This document shows positions 52,797 to 60,609 of a stretch of DNA of 64,000 nucleotides, piece after piece. The position numbers and the translations under genes are program-made. Under the pieces are notes generated by a model, which saw only the letters and a program-made list of their open reading frames with translations, was not told the origin of the DNA and did not search any database. Within the stretch, counting starts at the first letter, position 1, and every line of letters begins with the position of its first letter. The DNA comes from Emticicia sp. BO119 (GTDB lineage: Bacteria > Bacteroidota > Bacteroidia > Cytophagales > Spirosomataceae). The stretch covers positions 1-64,000 of the forward strand of contig NZ_JACETV010000014.1 in NCBI RefSeq assembly GCF_013912375.1. The letters run 5' to 3'.

Positions 52797-52869
52797 TATG
52801 TTTTAGTATTAGCGAGCTCAGGTTTAAAATCCATGTTACTCGTGGACGAATTCTCTTGATTACCAAATA

Positions 52870-54300
52870 TTAAAGGTTATAGCTTTTCATTTTATTATAA
52901 AGCGTTTTTCTGTCAATACTTAGTACCTGCGCTGCTTTACTTTTATTATAATTCACCTGTTTTAACACTTGTAAAATCATTTCATATTCAGCATCGAGTG
53001 CCGCAGATTTTAAATTAGGCTTGACCGGCTCCTCTTGTTTCGGAGCTATATCTTCAGTAATAATCGGCTGTGTAGGCTCCGAAAACAATAATCTTGAATA
53101 GTTGATTATTTCAAATGGCAAAGATTTAGACTCTATATAGTCTCCATCTGAAAGTAATGTTGAGCGTTTCACTACGTTACGCATTTCGCGAAGATTACCA
53201 TACCAGGGATAACTAAGAAAAGCGGCTTTTACGTCTTCGTCAAAACCTTTTACGTCTTTTCCCAATTCAGCATTAGTAGTTTCGAGAAAAAACTGGGCAA
53301 ACTCCATAATATCGGTCTTGCGATCTCTTAAAGGTGGAACATCAAGGCTAAACTCATTGAAACGATGGTATAAGTCTTCTCTGAATTTACCCTTCCGGCA
53401 AGATTCCATCAGACGCTCGTTAGAAGCAACCAGGATTCGCACATCAACCGATATTTCTTTATTACCACCTATCCGCCGTAGTTTTCTTTCTTGTACTACA
53501 CGTAGTAAGGCTACCTGAACATCATACGGTAGGTTGGCTACTTCATCTAAGAAGAGTGTGCCTCCATTAGCCATTTCAAAGTGTCCGATTTTTTGATTTA
53601 AGGCCCCGGTAAAAGACCCTTTTTCGTGTCCGAACATTTCACTGGCAGCTAATTCTTTTGAGATTGCCCCGCAGTCCATAGCTACAAACGGGCCATTTGC
53701 TCTTTTGCTTCTTTTGTGTATTTCCTGTGCGATTGATTCTTTACCAGAGCCACTTTCGCCATAGATAATCACACTATAGTTGGTCGGAGCCACAAGGTCA
53801 ATTTGCCGATAAAGGTTTTTAGATTCAGGACCACTGCCAAAAATATAACTGGAGTCTGATTTTGTCCTCGGAGATTTACTGACCGATTTAGTAACGGAAG
53901 TTTCTTTCTCTCCGGTTGTTTGCATACTGCCTTCTGGTCTCTCTCCTCCTAATGCTTTTTTAATTGTAAGCAGGATTTCGTCAGGAAATAAGGGCTTAGT
54001 GATATAGTCGAAAGCACCTTGTTTCATTACATCAATGGCAATTTTGATATCAGAATAACCAGTAATGATAAGTACCGGAACTTCGGGAAAACGTTCTTTG
54101 ATTTTTCTTAAAATTTGCCCTCCATCTAAATCACCTAAACGAAAATCGGTCATGACCAAATCAGGAGAAAATTCTTCTAATAAACTCAGGCCAGTTTGTC
54201 CACTTTGGGCAATAGCCACTTCATAGCCGTTTTTACTTAAAAAACGGCGAAGCAAAAGACAAATATCAGTGTCATCATCAATAACAAGGATACGTTGCAT
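52870..54300 (-). CDS. sigma-54-dependent NtrC-family response regulator
   Basis: This 476-residue activator has a receiver (about 1-120; VIDDDTDICLLL, phospho-Asp in VMTDFRLGDLDGG, Lys in YITKPLFPDEI). An AAA+ sigma-54 interaction domain follows (about 155-385) with Walker A YGESGSGKESIAQEIHKRS, the loop-1 motif GHEKGSFTGALNQ, Walker B NGGTLFLDEVANLP and VDVRILVASNERL. A Fis-type HTH closes it (LKQVNYNKSKAAQVLSIDRKTLYN). The loop motif reads GSFTGA instead of the usual GAFTGA. It lies 35 nt after rpoN and is followed by a receiver and a kinase on the same strand. Target promoters are not evident in this window. Confidence 0.93.
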   Translation of the reverse strand: MQRILVIDDDTDICLLLRRFLSKNGYEVAIAQSGQTGLSLLEEFSPDLVMTDFRLGDLDGGQILRKIKERFPEVPVLIITGYSDIKIAIDVMKQGAFDYITKPLFPDEILLTIKKALGGERPEGSMQTTGEKETSVTKSVSKSPRTKSDSSYIFGSGPESKNLYRQIDLVAPTNYSVIIYGESGSGKESIAQEIHKRSKRANGPFVAMDCGAISKELAASEMFGHEKGSFTGALNQKIGHFEMANGGTLFLDEVANLPYDVQVALLRVVQERKLRRIGGNKEISVDVRILVASNERLMESCRKGKFREDLYHRFNEFSLDVPPLRDRKTDIMEFAQFFLETTNAELGKDVKGFDEDVKAAFLSYPWYGNLREMRNVVKRSTLLSDGDYIESKSLPFEIINYSRLLFSEPTQPIITEDIAPKQEEPVKPNLKSAALDAEYEMILQVLKQVNYNKSKAAQVLSIDRKTLYNKMKSYNL

Positions 54301-54335
54301 AAGTAATATATGGTTGGTTTAAATAGTTATATCTG

Positions 54336-55766
54336 TTATAAAACACGTCTTAATTGTGCCGATTGGATACCCAGATGGTCACGGTATTTTGCAACTGTCC
54401 GGCGTGCAATAGGATACCCCTTTTGTGCCAGTAAATCGGCTAACTGAAAATCATTTAACGGGGTGTTTTTATCTTCATTTGAGATTAAAGTTGCCAATGT
54501 CTGCTGGATTTCACGATTAGACACTTCAGTACCTGAATCAGTGAAAATACCACCCGAGAATAAGTCTTTTAAATGAATTGTTCCAAAAGGCGTTTGGGCG
54601 TATTTGCCGCTGGTTACTCTTGAAACCGTCGAAATATCCATACTTATAATCTCTGCCACGTCTTTTAGAGTCATGGGTTTTAGTTTTTGCACATTTCCGG
54701 TCTTAAAAAACTCTTCCTGCAGTTTTACCAACGTTCGCATGGTTTTGAGCATCGTGGTTTCTCTTTGCTGAATCGCATCTATCAACCAGTTAGCTGCCGA
54801 AACTTTAGTATGGATATAGTGCGTTGCGGCTTTATCTGTATTACCCTGTAATAAATCCTGAAAAGAGTTATTTACTTTTAGTGGCGGAATCTGATTACTA
54901 TTCAATGAAACTTCAATTTTATTGTCTTCAAAGAACACAAGATAGTCTGGTATGATATTATCCTTAACCAGAATAGAGCTGGTGTTTTCTTCTGAAACAG
55001 GTTTAGCATTCAAAGAAGTAATCAGGCTCATTGCTTCTTTAAGCTTCTCAGTACAGATTTCCCGCGAACGCATAATTTTCTCGTAGTTGCGTACGGCAAG
55101 GTCGTCCAGATTATTCAAGACAATCTCATAAGCCAGGTCTACATCGTAGCCTTGTTCGCGTTTATAGTCTAATTGTAGTAAGAGACACTCCTGTAAATTT
55201 GATGCACCTATACCGATGGGGTCTAACTGGCGGATAACTTTTATCATTTCTTCTACATCCGGCACATCAACAAAAATATTGTTAGTAAAAGAAACATCGT
55301 CAGCAATAGCTTCTGCATCATATTTCAGAAAACCATGTTCGTCTAAGGAGTCAATAATGAAATCTCCTAATAAAAGCTGACGTTCGTTTAAAGCTAAAAC
55401 ATGTAGTTGTTCTTTCAGATCTTCGCGCCATGAGATTTGCTGCACAATAGGAGCTGAGTAAAAATCATCGTCAGAACTATAATTATTGAGTTGTGTTTTG
55501 TAGTTGGGAGTATCATCATCATACTCGTCCCAATCAAGGTAATCAGAATTACTACCTTGCATTAAGTCTTTTTCGTCTCGGTCAAAATCGTCTGCCTCTG
55601 CAATATCATCATTAGCAGGTGCTTCTTCTAACAATGGATTTTCTTCTAATTCTGTTTTTATGTGCTCTTCAAGCTCCAAAGTTGAGAGTTGCAAAAAATT
55701 AAGCAACTGTATCTGAGACGGAGAAATTCTTAAAGTTTGTTTCTGGGTCTGGCTGAGATTTAGCAT
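54336..55766 (-). CDS. rpoN: RNA polymerase sigma-54 factor
   Basis: This 476-residue alternative sigma factor directs polymerase to -24/-12 promoters and needs an AAA+ activator. Region I (residues 1-50; LSQTQKQTLRISPSQIQLLN, LQLSTLELEEHIKTELEENP) is present, followed by an acidic region II (about 55-90). The core-binding domain contains DPIGIGASNLQECLLLQL. The DNA-binding part carries MTLKDVAEIISMDISTVSRVTSGKY and the RpoN box ARRTVAKYRDHLGIQSAQLR at the C-terminus. The NtrC-type activator follows immediately, forming a self-contained sigma-54 module. Confidence 0.96.
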   Translation of the reverse strand: MLNLSQTQKQTLRISPSQIQLLNFLQLSTLELEEHIKTELEENPLLEEAPANDDIAEADDFDRDEKDLMQGSNSDYLDWDEYDDDTPNYKTQLNNYSSDDDFYSAPIVQQISWREDLKEQLHVLALNERQLLLGDFIIDSLDEHGFLKYDAEAIADDVSFTNNIFVDVPDVEEMIKVIRQLDPIGIGASNLQECLLLQLDYKREQGYDVDLAYEIVLNNLDDLAVRNYEKIMRSREICTEKLKEAMSLITSLNAKPVSEENTSSILVKDNIIPDYLVFFEDNKIEVSLNSNQIPPLKVNNSFQDLLQGNTDKAATHYIHTKVSAANWLIDAIQQRETTMLKTMRTLVKLQEEFFKTGNVQKLKPMTLKDVAEIISMDISTVSRVTSGKYAQTPFGTIHLKDLFSGGIFTDSGTEVSNREIQQTLATLISNEDKNTPLNDFQLADLLAQKGYPIARRTVAKYRDHLGIQSAQLRRVL

Positions 55767-55949
55767 GGCATAATGTTTTATATAAGCCTATATATATCAA
55801 TTTATAGCCCACATCTGGATAAGTCAGAAAAAAACAAAAAAACTAATTGTAATATTTTGATTATCAATACCTTACAAACGAAACATTTTTTTTCACTTTT
55901 TAACTTTAAAATTTTTACATTCACAAATAATGTAAAAAACTCTACAATG

Positions 55950-55975
55950 TGTGGACAAAAATCCACATTTTTTTT
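55950..55975. terminator. terminator-like hairpin in the rpoN/kinase intergenic region
   Basis: TGTGGA (55950-55955) and TCCACA (55962-55967) form a short perfect stem with a 6-nt loop followed by eight T residues. It lies between the divergent rpoN and CHASE3 kinase genes, 38 nt before the kinase ATG, where no gene needs terminating. It could be a leader attenuator for the kinase mRNA or a protein-binding palindrome. The rest of 55767-56012 is AT-rich with nothing gene-like. Confidence 0.4.
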
Positions 55976-56012
55976 AATTTAACCACTTTTCTAAGCGCAA
56001 TAGCACTATACT

Positions 56013-57401
56013 ATGAAAAAAAGTCTACAGTTTATTTTTTCTTCGTTTGCCATATGTGTTGTGTTATTAGCCATATTAAGCTGGACTTCCTACCAGAAAA
56101 TTAAAGACTCCACTAACTATGCTATATCTGTTGAGCATACACACGAAATAATGAGAAAAAGCGAGGAGCTTATTTCTATTCTGAAAGACTTTGAAACAGG
56201 CCAAAGAGGTTTTATGCTGACCAGAGAAAGAGTTTTTTTAGAACCTTATTATAAGGCTGAAAACCAGATAAATAATGTGTACAGGACATTGCGGTTTCAG
56301 GCCAGAGATAATCCATTGCAGATAAAAAGATTAGACACTCTGAGAATTGCTATCCGGACTAAGATTCGTTTATTAAGGCTGAATATAAGAGAAGCTAAAC
56401 AGAATGAAGATTTAGATAAAGAATCTTTACTGTTGGGTAAAAAAGAAATGGATGAAATACGAGGAGTTGTGAATCGGTTTCAGGCAACTGAAAGACAATT
56501 GTTAGCCCAAAGAAGAGACCTGAAAAGCAAAACCGATAAACAAACAACCAATGTTTTGTTATTATTGTCGTTTTTTTCTTTTGCTTTATTGATTGTAAGC
56601 TTTTTACTGATATTTCTTGAGCTTCAGAGAAGGCTAAAGTTTCAGCATGAATTAGAAAATAAGATTGATGAGCTGAATCGGTCGAATGCAGATCTGGAAC
56701 AATTTGCCTATGTTTCTTCCCATGACCTTCAGGAACCTTTAAGGAAGATAAGGGCATTTAGTGATAGGTTAGCAAGAAAACATAATGATTCGCTAAATGA
56801 AGATGGCAAAGAAACACTTGAGAAGATTACTTATTCGGCCGAACGAATGCAGACGCTGATTAATGACCTGCTTGATTTTTCGAGATTGGTAAACAGAAAA
56901 GAAATTGGTTTTCAGGAAGTGAACCTACAAGAAATTGCCGGAAGGGTAATTAATGACTTATCAGTAAAAATTGAAGAAAAAAAAGCACAGATAAATGTTG
57001 AAAAATTGCCGTATATTTGGGGCATTTCTTTTCAGTTAAACCAGTTATTTCTGAATTTAATCAGTAATGCGTTAAAATTTACGGCTGAAGAAAGAACACC
57101 TGTTATAGACATTAACTATAGTTTAGTAAAAGGTGTCGAAATAAAAGATATTGAGAAAATCAGGAACGAGCTTGATTACCATAAAATAGTGATTAGCGAT
57201 AACGGTATCGGCTTTGAAGAAGAATATGCTGAAAAAATATTTGTTATTTTCCAGCGGCTTCACGGACGAGGTCATTACGATGGTACCGGAGTCGGGTTAG
57301 CAATTTGCCGCAGGATTATGAGTAATCATAACGGTTTTATTTTTGCTGAAAGTCAGTTGGGCGAAGGTGCCAGATTTATATTATATTTCCCTACAAAATA
57401 A
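56013..57401 (+). CDS. CHASE3-domain sensor histidine kinase
   Basis: This 462-residue membrane kinase has a first membrane segment (about 7-25) and a periplasmic CHASE3 domain (about 40-170; HTHEIMRKSEELISILKDFETGQRGFML). A second membrane segment follows (about 180-205), then a phytochrome-type kinase core. The H-box is EQFAYVSSHDLQEPLRKIRA, the N-box LISNALKFT, and the G-boxes VISDNGIGFEEEYAEKIFV and YDGTGVGLAICRRIM. CHASE3 ligands are not known. The receiver gene follows 12 nt later, so kinase and receiver form an operon pair like Rcp1-type systems. Its promoter region is shared with the divergent rpoN operon. Confidence 0.93.
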   Translation: MKKSLQFIFSSFAICVVLLAILSWTSYQKIKDSTNYAISVEHTHEIMRKSEELISILKDFETGQRGFMLTRERVFLEPYYKAENQINNVYRTLRFQARDNPLQIKRLDTLRIAIRTKIRLLRLNIREAKQNEDLDKESLLLGKKEMDEIRGVVNRFQATERQLLAQRRDLKSKTDKQTTNVLLLLSFFSFALLIVSFLLIFLELQRRLKFQHELENKIDELNRSNADLEQFAYVSSHDLQEPLRKIRAFSDRLARKHNDSLNEDGKETLEKITYSAERMQTLINDLLDFSRLVNRKEIGFQEVNLQEIAGRVINDLSVKIEEKKAQINVEKLPYIWGISFQLNQLFLNLISNALKFTAEERTPVIDINYSLVKGVEIKDIEKIRNELDYHKIVISDNGIGFEEEYAEKIFVIFQRLHGRGHYDGTGVGLAICRRIMSNHNGFIFAESQLGEGARFILYFPTK

Positions 57402-57413
57402 TAAATCTTAAGA

Positions 57414-57830
57414 ATGAGTGTATTTTCAATCCTCATCGCTGACGACGATGAAGATGACAAATTTTTGTTAAAATCGGCTTTTGAAGAGAGCGGGATAAAT
57501 GCGCCATTGTCTTTTGTAGATAATGGGCAAGAGTTGTTAGATTTTTTGCAGAAAGCAAAAAAGTTGCCGAGTATCATTCTTTTGGATTTGAATATGCCAA
57601 AAAAAGACGGGAGAGAGGCATTGAAAGAAATAAAGGAGAATCCGAAGTTCAGGAGTATTCCTATTCTGATACTTACTACGTCAAATTCGCCGGAAGATAT
57701 ACGAAACTGTTATTTTCTCGGTGCAAATTGTTTTATAACAAAACCCTCAACTTTTGAGGGTTTAATGAAAGTGATTGGCGAACTGAATAAATTCTGGTTC
57801 AATATTGCCACTATTCCGACGAAACCGTAG
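57414..57830 (+). CDS. single-domain response regulator (Rcp1-like), partner of the CHASE3 kinase
   Basis: This 138-residue receiver has acidic residues in ILIADDDEDDKFL, the phospho-Asp in IILLDLNMPKKDGREAL, the switch residues in LILTTSNSPED and the Lys in CFITKPSTFEG. There is no output domain. It resembles the receiver at 52332-52796 across the divergent region. Its last 20 bases overlap the end of the convergent gene on the minus strand (57811-58434), leaving no room for a separate terminator. Confidence 0.92.
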   Translation: MSVFSILIADDDEDDKFLLKSAFEESGINAPLSFVDNGQELLDFLQKAKKLPSIILLDLNMPKKDGREALKEIKENPKFRSIPILILTTSNSPEDIRNCYFLGANCFITKPSTFEGLMKVIGELNKFWFNIATIPTKP

Positions 57831-58434
57831 TAGGAGTATGCCCATTTACATGAACTACCTGAATAGGCCGTGGTTTTTCTTCGGTTATATCTTTTACCCA
57901 AAGTAAAGCTCTTTCAACAAAAGAGGGCTTATCTTCTTTGGATACGATTTTCAGCTCTGCGGGTTTTTCATCTGTTACATCTTTAACCCATAGCAGGGCT
58001 TTTTCTACTAAAGAGGGCTTTTCAATAGACAAGCCTTTAACCTCGGTCAGTAAGGGTTTAGGAGTCTCTGTAGTTATGTCTCTCACCCACTCAATCCCTT
58101 TCTTCATAATATTATCCTTATTGTTGTGAATAACATTCCCTGCAAAGTTTTTCAGAAAGAATGGCACTAATACTTTCAGTGGCCAGGGCGCTCGTCTTAA
58201 AAGACCATTTCTGATTACAGAATCTACCCCAAGCCCTAAACCTACATTCAATAGCCCTTTATTACGGTTAGTCAGGAAATTCCCTAAGAAACTCACTATG
58301 TGGCGGGCAGGACTCAACTCTTCTTTGATAGCATCTATACTGCTTCTCATTTTGGTTTTAGACAACTCAATTTCGTTTTTGAGTCTTGCTCTTTCGGCCT
58401 TGAGGTCATGAATATTTTTAATTTTCGGCTTCAT
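57811..58434 (-). CDS. membrane-associated protein with threefold C-terminal repeat (YqjK-like position)
   Basis: This 207-residue protein starts with a Lys/Glu/Arg-rich helix (DLKAERARLKNEIELSKTKM). A Gly/hydrophobic middle part follows (about 60-105, GLLNVGLGLGVDSVIRNGLL and KVLVPFFLKNFAGNVI). The C-terminal third has three repeats: WVRDITTETPKPL (from 116), ALLWVKDVTDEKPAEL (from 147) and ALLWVKDITEEKPRPI (from 177). Each looks like an amphipathic helix with a Pro break. No known family is recognised. It overlaps the holin-like gene upstream by 17 nt and the YtxH gene precedes that, an order that recalls E. coli yqjD-yqjE-yqjK. Role unknown; envelope stress is inference. Confidence 0.7.
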   Translation of the reverse strand: MKPKIKNIHDLKAERARLKNEIELSKTKMRSSIDAIKEELSPARHIVSFLGNFLTNRNKGLLNVGLGLGVDSVIRNGLLRRAPWPLKVLVPFFLKNFAGNVIHNNKDNIMKKGIEWVRDITTETPKPLLTEVKGLSIEKPSLVEKALLWVKDVTDEKPAELKIVSKEDKPSFVERALLWVKDITEEKPRPIQVVHVNGHTPTTVSSE

Positions 58435-58780
58435 AGTAGAATTTATGAATTAAAGCGTTAATAACCGGAATTTTAATAAAGGTTTCTCTTCTTGCATAAA
58501 CAATAAACCCTACAATAGCATAAAAGCCTGCTACAATAAACAAACCATAGGCAAGGTTATTCAGACTTTGGCCAATAACCCAGGCAACACCTAAACTTAA
58601 AAAGAAAAGCACAAACAAGGTAATTACACCCACAATAATGATAGAAGTAGCAGATGAAATAGCTTCAGCAGTTTTCTCAGCAGCATTGAGTACACCTAAT
58701 TTCCAATGCGCTTCCAGATGATTAGTCAAATCGTCAAATATATCTCCTGTTTTTTCCTTAATGTCGTCGTAGATTTCCAT
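58418..58780 (-). CDS. holin superfamily III (YqjE-like) membrane protein
   Basis: This 120-residue protein (start MEIYDDIKEKTGDIFDDLTN) has a polar N-terminal helix. Two close membrane hairpins follow (SATSIIIVGVITLFVLFFLSLGV and AYGLFIVAGFYAIVGFIVYA), then a basic tail, which is the layout of the Phage_holin_3_6/YqjE family. The ATG at 58780 is chosen because the longer frame begins with a TTG at 58816 and adds unrelated residues. It is translationally coupled to the downstream repeat protein (17-nt overlap) and follows the YtxH gene. Despite the family name there is no phage context, so a stress-related membrane role is more likely than lysis. Confidence 0.8.
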   Translation of the reverse strand: MEIYDDIKEKTGDIFDDLTNHLEAHWKLGVLNAAEKTAEAISSATSIIIVGVITLFVLFFLSLGVAWVIGQSLNNLAYGLFIVAGFYAIVGFIVYARRETFIKIPVINALIHKFYYEAEN

Positions 58781-58857
58781 AGCAATAGGTGCTTTTTTAA
58801 GTGAAAGATGAGCCAAGGCCGTAGCCCTGACTCATCAGATAAAAATAGCTTCGTGAT

Positions 58858-59166
58858 TTAGCTTACTTGAAGCTTCTTTTTAGTAGCATTGTATTGCTCA
58901 TCAGCTTCGTCAGCCATTTCCTCTACCTTTTGTTGAGCCTTGCCTTTCAATTCGTATGCCTTATTACGTAAATCATCTTTTGCATCCTGATATTGGCTTT
59001 TTCCACGACGAATCGCATTTAATAACTCATCTGCCAGTTCATTAGCTGTCTTTTTCACTTTTGAGCGAATTTCATTCCCTTTATCTGGAGCAAACAACAT
59101 CCCGATTACTGCTCCAGCCGCTGCCGCTGTGATAACTCCTAATAAGATTTTTGAAGTACTTTTCAT
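58858..59166 (-). CDS. YtxH-domain protein
   Basis: This 102-residue protein has a single Gly/Ala-rich membrane segment (KILLGVITAAAAGAVIGMLF) followed by the YtxH signature APDKGNEIRSKVKKTANELADE and a Lys/Glu/Ala/Gln coiled-coil tail (LRNKAYELKGKAQQKVEEMA). YtxH proteins are general-stress proteins in Bacillus; the molecular function is unknown. It begins an operon with the holin-like and repeat proteins, resembling the ElaB/YqjD-YqjE-YqjK set of enterobacteria, which attaches ribosomes to the membrane in stationary phase. That analogy is inference. Confidence 0.85.
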   Translation of the reverse strand: MKSTSKILLGVITAAAAGAVIGMLFAPDKGNEIRSKVKKTANELADELLNAIRRGKSQYQDAKDDLRNKAYELKGKAQQKVEEMADEADEQYNATKKKLQVS

Positions 59167-59384
59167 AATAGTTCAATGTTTAAATAGTTTTCAATATGCA
59201 GTAATGAGTAAAAATCTTATTCCATGTGTGTATTCCGACTTATATGTAAGATTAGCACTTATAGACTGTAGAAGTTTTTGCCCATATTGTGGGAATCGCA
59301 GGACGCGCGCCGAAAAACGGGGAAAATGAGTACTGGCATGGTTTTTTGTATTATATTGAATTATATTATGATAATTGTGCAAAG

Positions 59385-59750
59385 ATGAAAAGCTTAGAAG
59401 AAAACGGATTATCTGCCCTAATAGTAGATGATGAAATAGATACTTGCTTATTGATAAAAATGTATTTGAAAAAGAAAGGAATTGAATCCTTTCATGCACA
59501 TACTTTGCAGGATGGATTTGAAAAAGCAAGTAACCTGACACCACAGCCACAATGGATTTTTTTAGATAATAATTTACCCGATGGTTTAGGCATTGAAAAG
59601 TTATCTGAATTTAAAAAACTACTACCAAATAGTAAGATTGTGATGATTACCGCTGTTGGGAAATTAAAAGATAAAGCGTTAGAGATTGGTGCCCATAATT
59701 TTATTGAAAAGCCTTTATCATATGCTTCAATAGATAACTCTCTATCATGA
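59385..59750 (+). CDS. orphan single-domain response regulator
   Basis: This receiver of about 121 residues begins MKSLEENGLSALIVDDEIDT, with the phospho-Asp in PQWIFLDNNLPDGLG, the Thr switch in IVMITAVGKLKD and the Lys in NFIEKPLSYAS. It ends without an output domain, and its C-terminal helix is short. The ATG at 59385 is used because the extension to 59289 is not domain-like. No kinase is adjacent; it lies between the YtxH operon (divergent) and the GlsB gene, so it may act in the same stress circuitry. Confidence 0.82.
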   Translation: MKSLEENGLSALIVDDEIDTCLLIKMYLKKKGIESFHAHTLQDGFEKASNLTPQPQWIFLDNNLPDGLGIEKLSEFKKLLPNSKIVMITAVGKLKDKALEIGAHNFIEKPLSYASIDNSLS

Positions 59751-59763
59751 GGAATTCAATTTA

Positions 59764-59792
59764 TTGATTTACTAAATCCACACATACTTTTG
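59764..59792 (+). promoter_or_regulatory. promoter of the GlsB/YeaQ gene
   Basis: -33 TTG (59764-59766) within TTATTGATTT and -7 TACTTTTG (59785-59792) are 18 nt apart. The leader to the ATG is about 70 nt. Both elements closely match the sdhC promoter (TTATTGATTC, TACTTTTG). Confidence 0.55.
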
Positions 59793-59870
59793 AGACTTGG
59801 AAAATGTCCAGAATACAGTAAATCAAATTGTCTATAAACTGTTTATTTTAACCCTTTAAAACAAATAAAA

Positions 59871-60125
59871 ATGGAAGGACAAGGATTATTGTACGCAATC
59901 ATTATCGGAGCCATTGCCGGCTGGCTGGCCGGAGAAATTAAAAGAGGTTTCGGTTTTGGTCTTATCGGTAACATTATCGTCGGGATAGTCGGTGCACTGG
60001 TAGGTAGCTGGTTATTTGGCGTTTTAGGCGTTTCTTTAGGCTCTGGTGTTATTGGCCAGATCATTACTGCCGTAATTGGTGCTTTGGTAGTACTGTTTAT
60101 TGTCGGGCTGATACGGCGGGCATAG
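59871..60125 (+). CDS. GlsB/YeaQ/YmgE-family stress membrane protein
   Basis: This 84-residue, very Gly/Ile/Val-rich protein has three membrane segments: LLYAIIIGAIAGWLAGEI, LIGNIIVGIVGALVGSWLF and IGQIITAVIGALVVLFIVGL. The family is also called 'transglycosylase-associated', but it has no enzymatic activity of that kind. Members respond to osmotic, acid or general stress. The GWLAGEIKRGFGFGLIGNI segment is diagnostic. It is monocistronic with its own promoter and an unusually long hairpin terminator. Confidence 0.93.
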   Translation: MEGQGLLYAIIIGAIAGWLAGEIKRGFGFGLIGNIIVGIVGALVGSWLFGVLGVSLGSGVIGQIITAVIGALVVLFIVGLIRRA

Positions 60126-60132
60126 GTACTTA

Positions 60133-60195
60133 TTCTATACACAAAAGCAGAGGGGAATAGTTCAACACTATTCCCCTCTGCTTTTGTGTATAGAA
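60133..60195. terminator. very long hairpin, 29-bp perfect arms, after the GlsB gene
   Basis: Arms at 60133-60161 and 60167-60195 are perfectly complementary (centre GAGGGGAATAGT-tcaac-ACTATTCCCC) with a 5-nt loop. It starts 7 nt after the GlsB stop. It will terminate or stabilise the mRNA. The arm length is well beyond what termination needs. Confidence 0.75.
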
Positions 60196-60544
60196 AGAAT
60201 TATTGATTTAGCTTTGGTTTTAATTTATAAAAAATATCTTATAAAACTGTTTAAACTCCATTGTATGTTTTTAGTCGGAATTAACCGAAAGCTAATCTCT
60301 ATGGCTGATCAGCGTGGAAGTCACACTGCGAAAGACCAGGTTAAAAATCAACATAGCAGGTTTTCTTTACAATAAGATTATTGTTTTGTCTTCCATTGCT
60401 TTTTACTGCTGAATACTCATGCATTGGACCATAAAATAGCAGCCACTTATGCTCAGACTCCTTACCTTATGGCAACATATTATTATCAGAATACTATTAA
60501 AATTCATTTCAGGGTAAAAGGCCAGGCCCGGTAATAAACCCAAA
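60196..60544. other. gap without supported gene
   Basis: About 350 nt with no gene I can support. A 63-codon frame (60184-60375) begins inside the hairpin arm and has no family-like content. No promoter, tRNA or repeat is recognised. Confidence 0.4.
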
Positions 60545-60573
60545 AAAAGCAGCAGATAAAATCCGCTGCTTTT
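60545..60573 (-). terminator. intrinsic terminator of the coiled-coil lipoprotein gene
   Basis: AAAAGCAGC (60545-60553) and GCTGCTTTT (60565-60573) form a stem. On the minus strand a T-run follows, about 35 nt after the stop. Confidence 0.7.
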
Positions 60574-60609
60574 CTAACCATTGCTACTAATCTAAACCAC
60601 CTATTATTA

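Noticed and set aside
58418-58816. Prophage remnant suggested by the 'holin' family
   Set aside because: No other phage genes, integrase or attachment sites are nearby; the family is widespread as stress membrane proteins (YqjE).
60184-60375. 63-codon + strand frame after the GlsB gene
   Set aside because: It starts within the arm of the long hairpin and lacks recognisable features.
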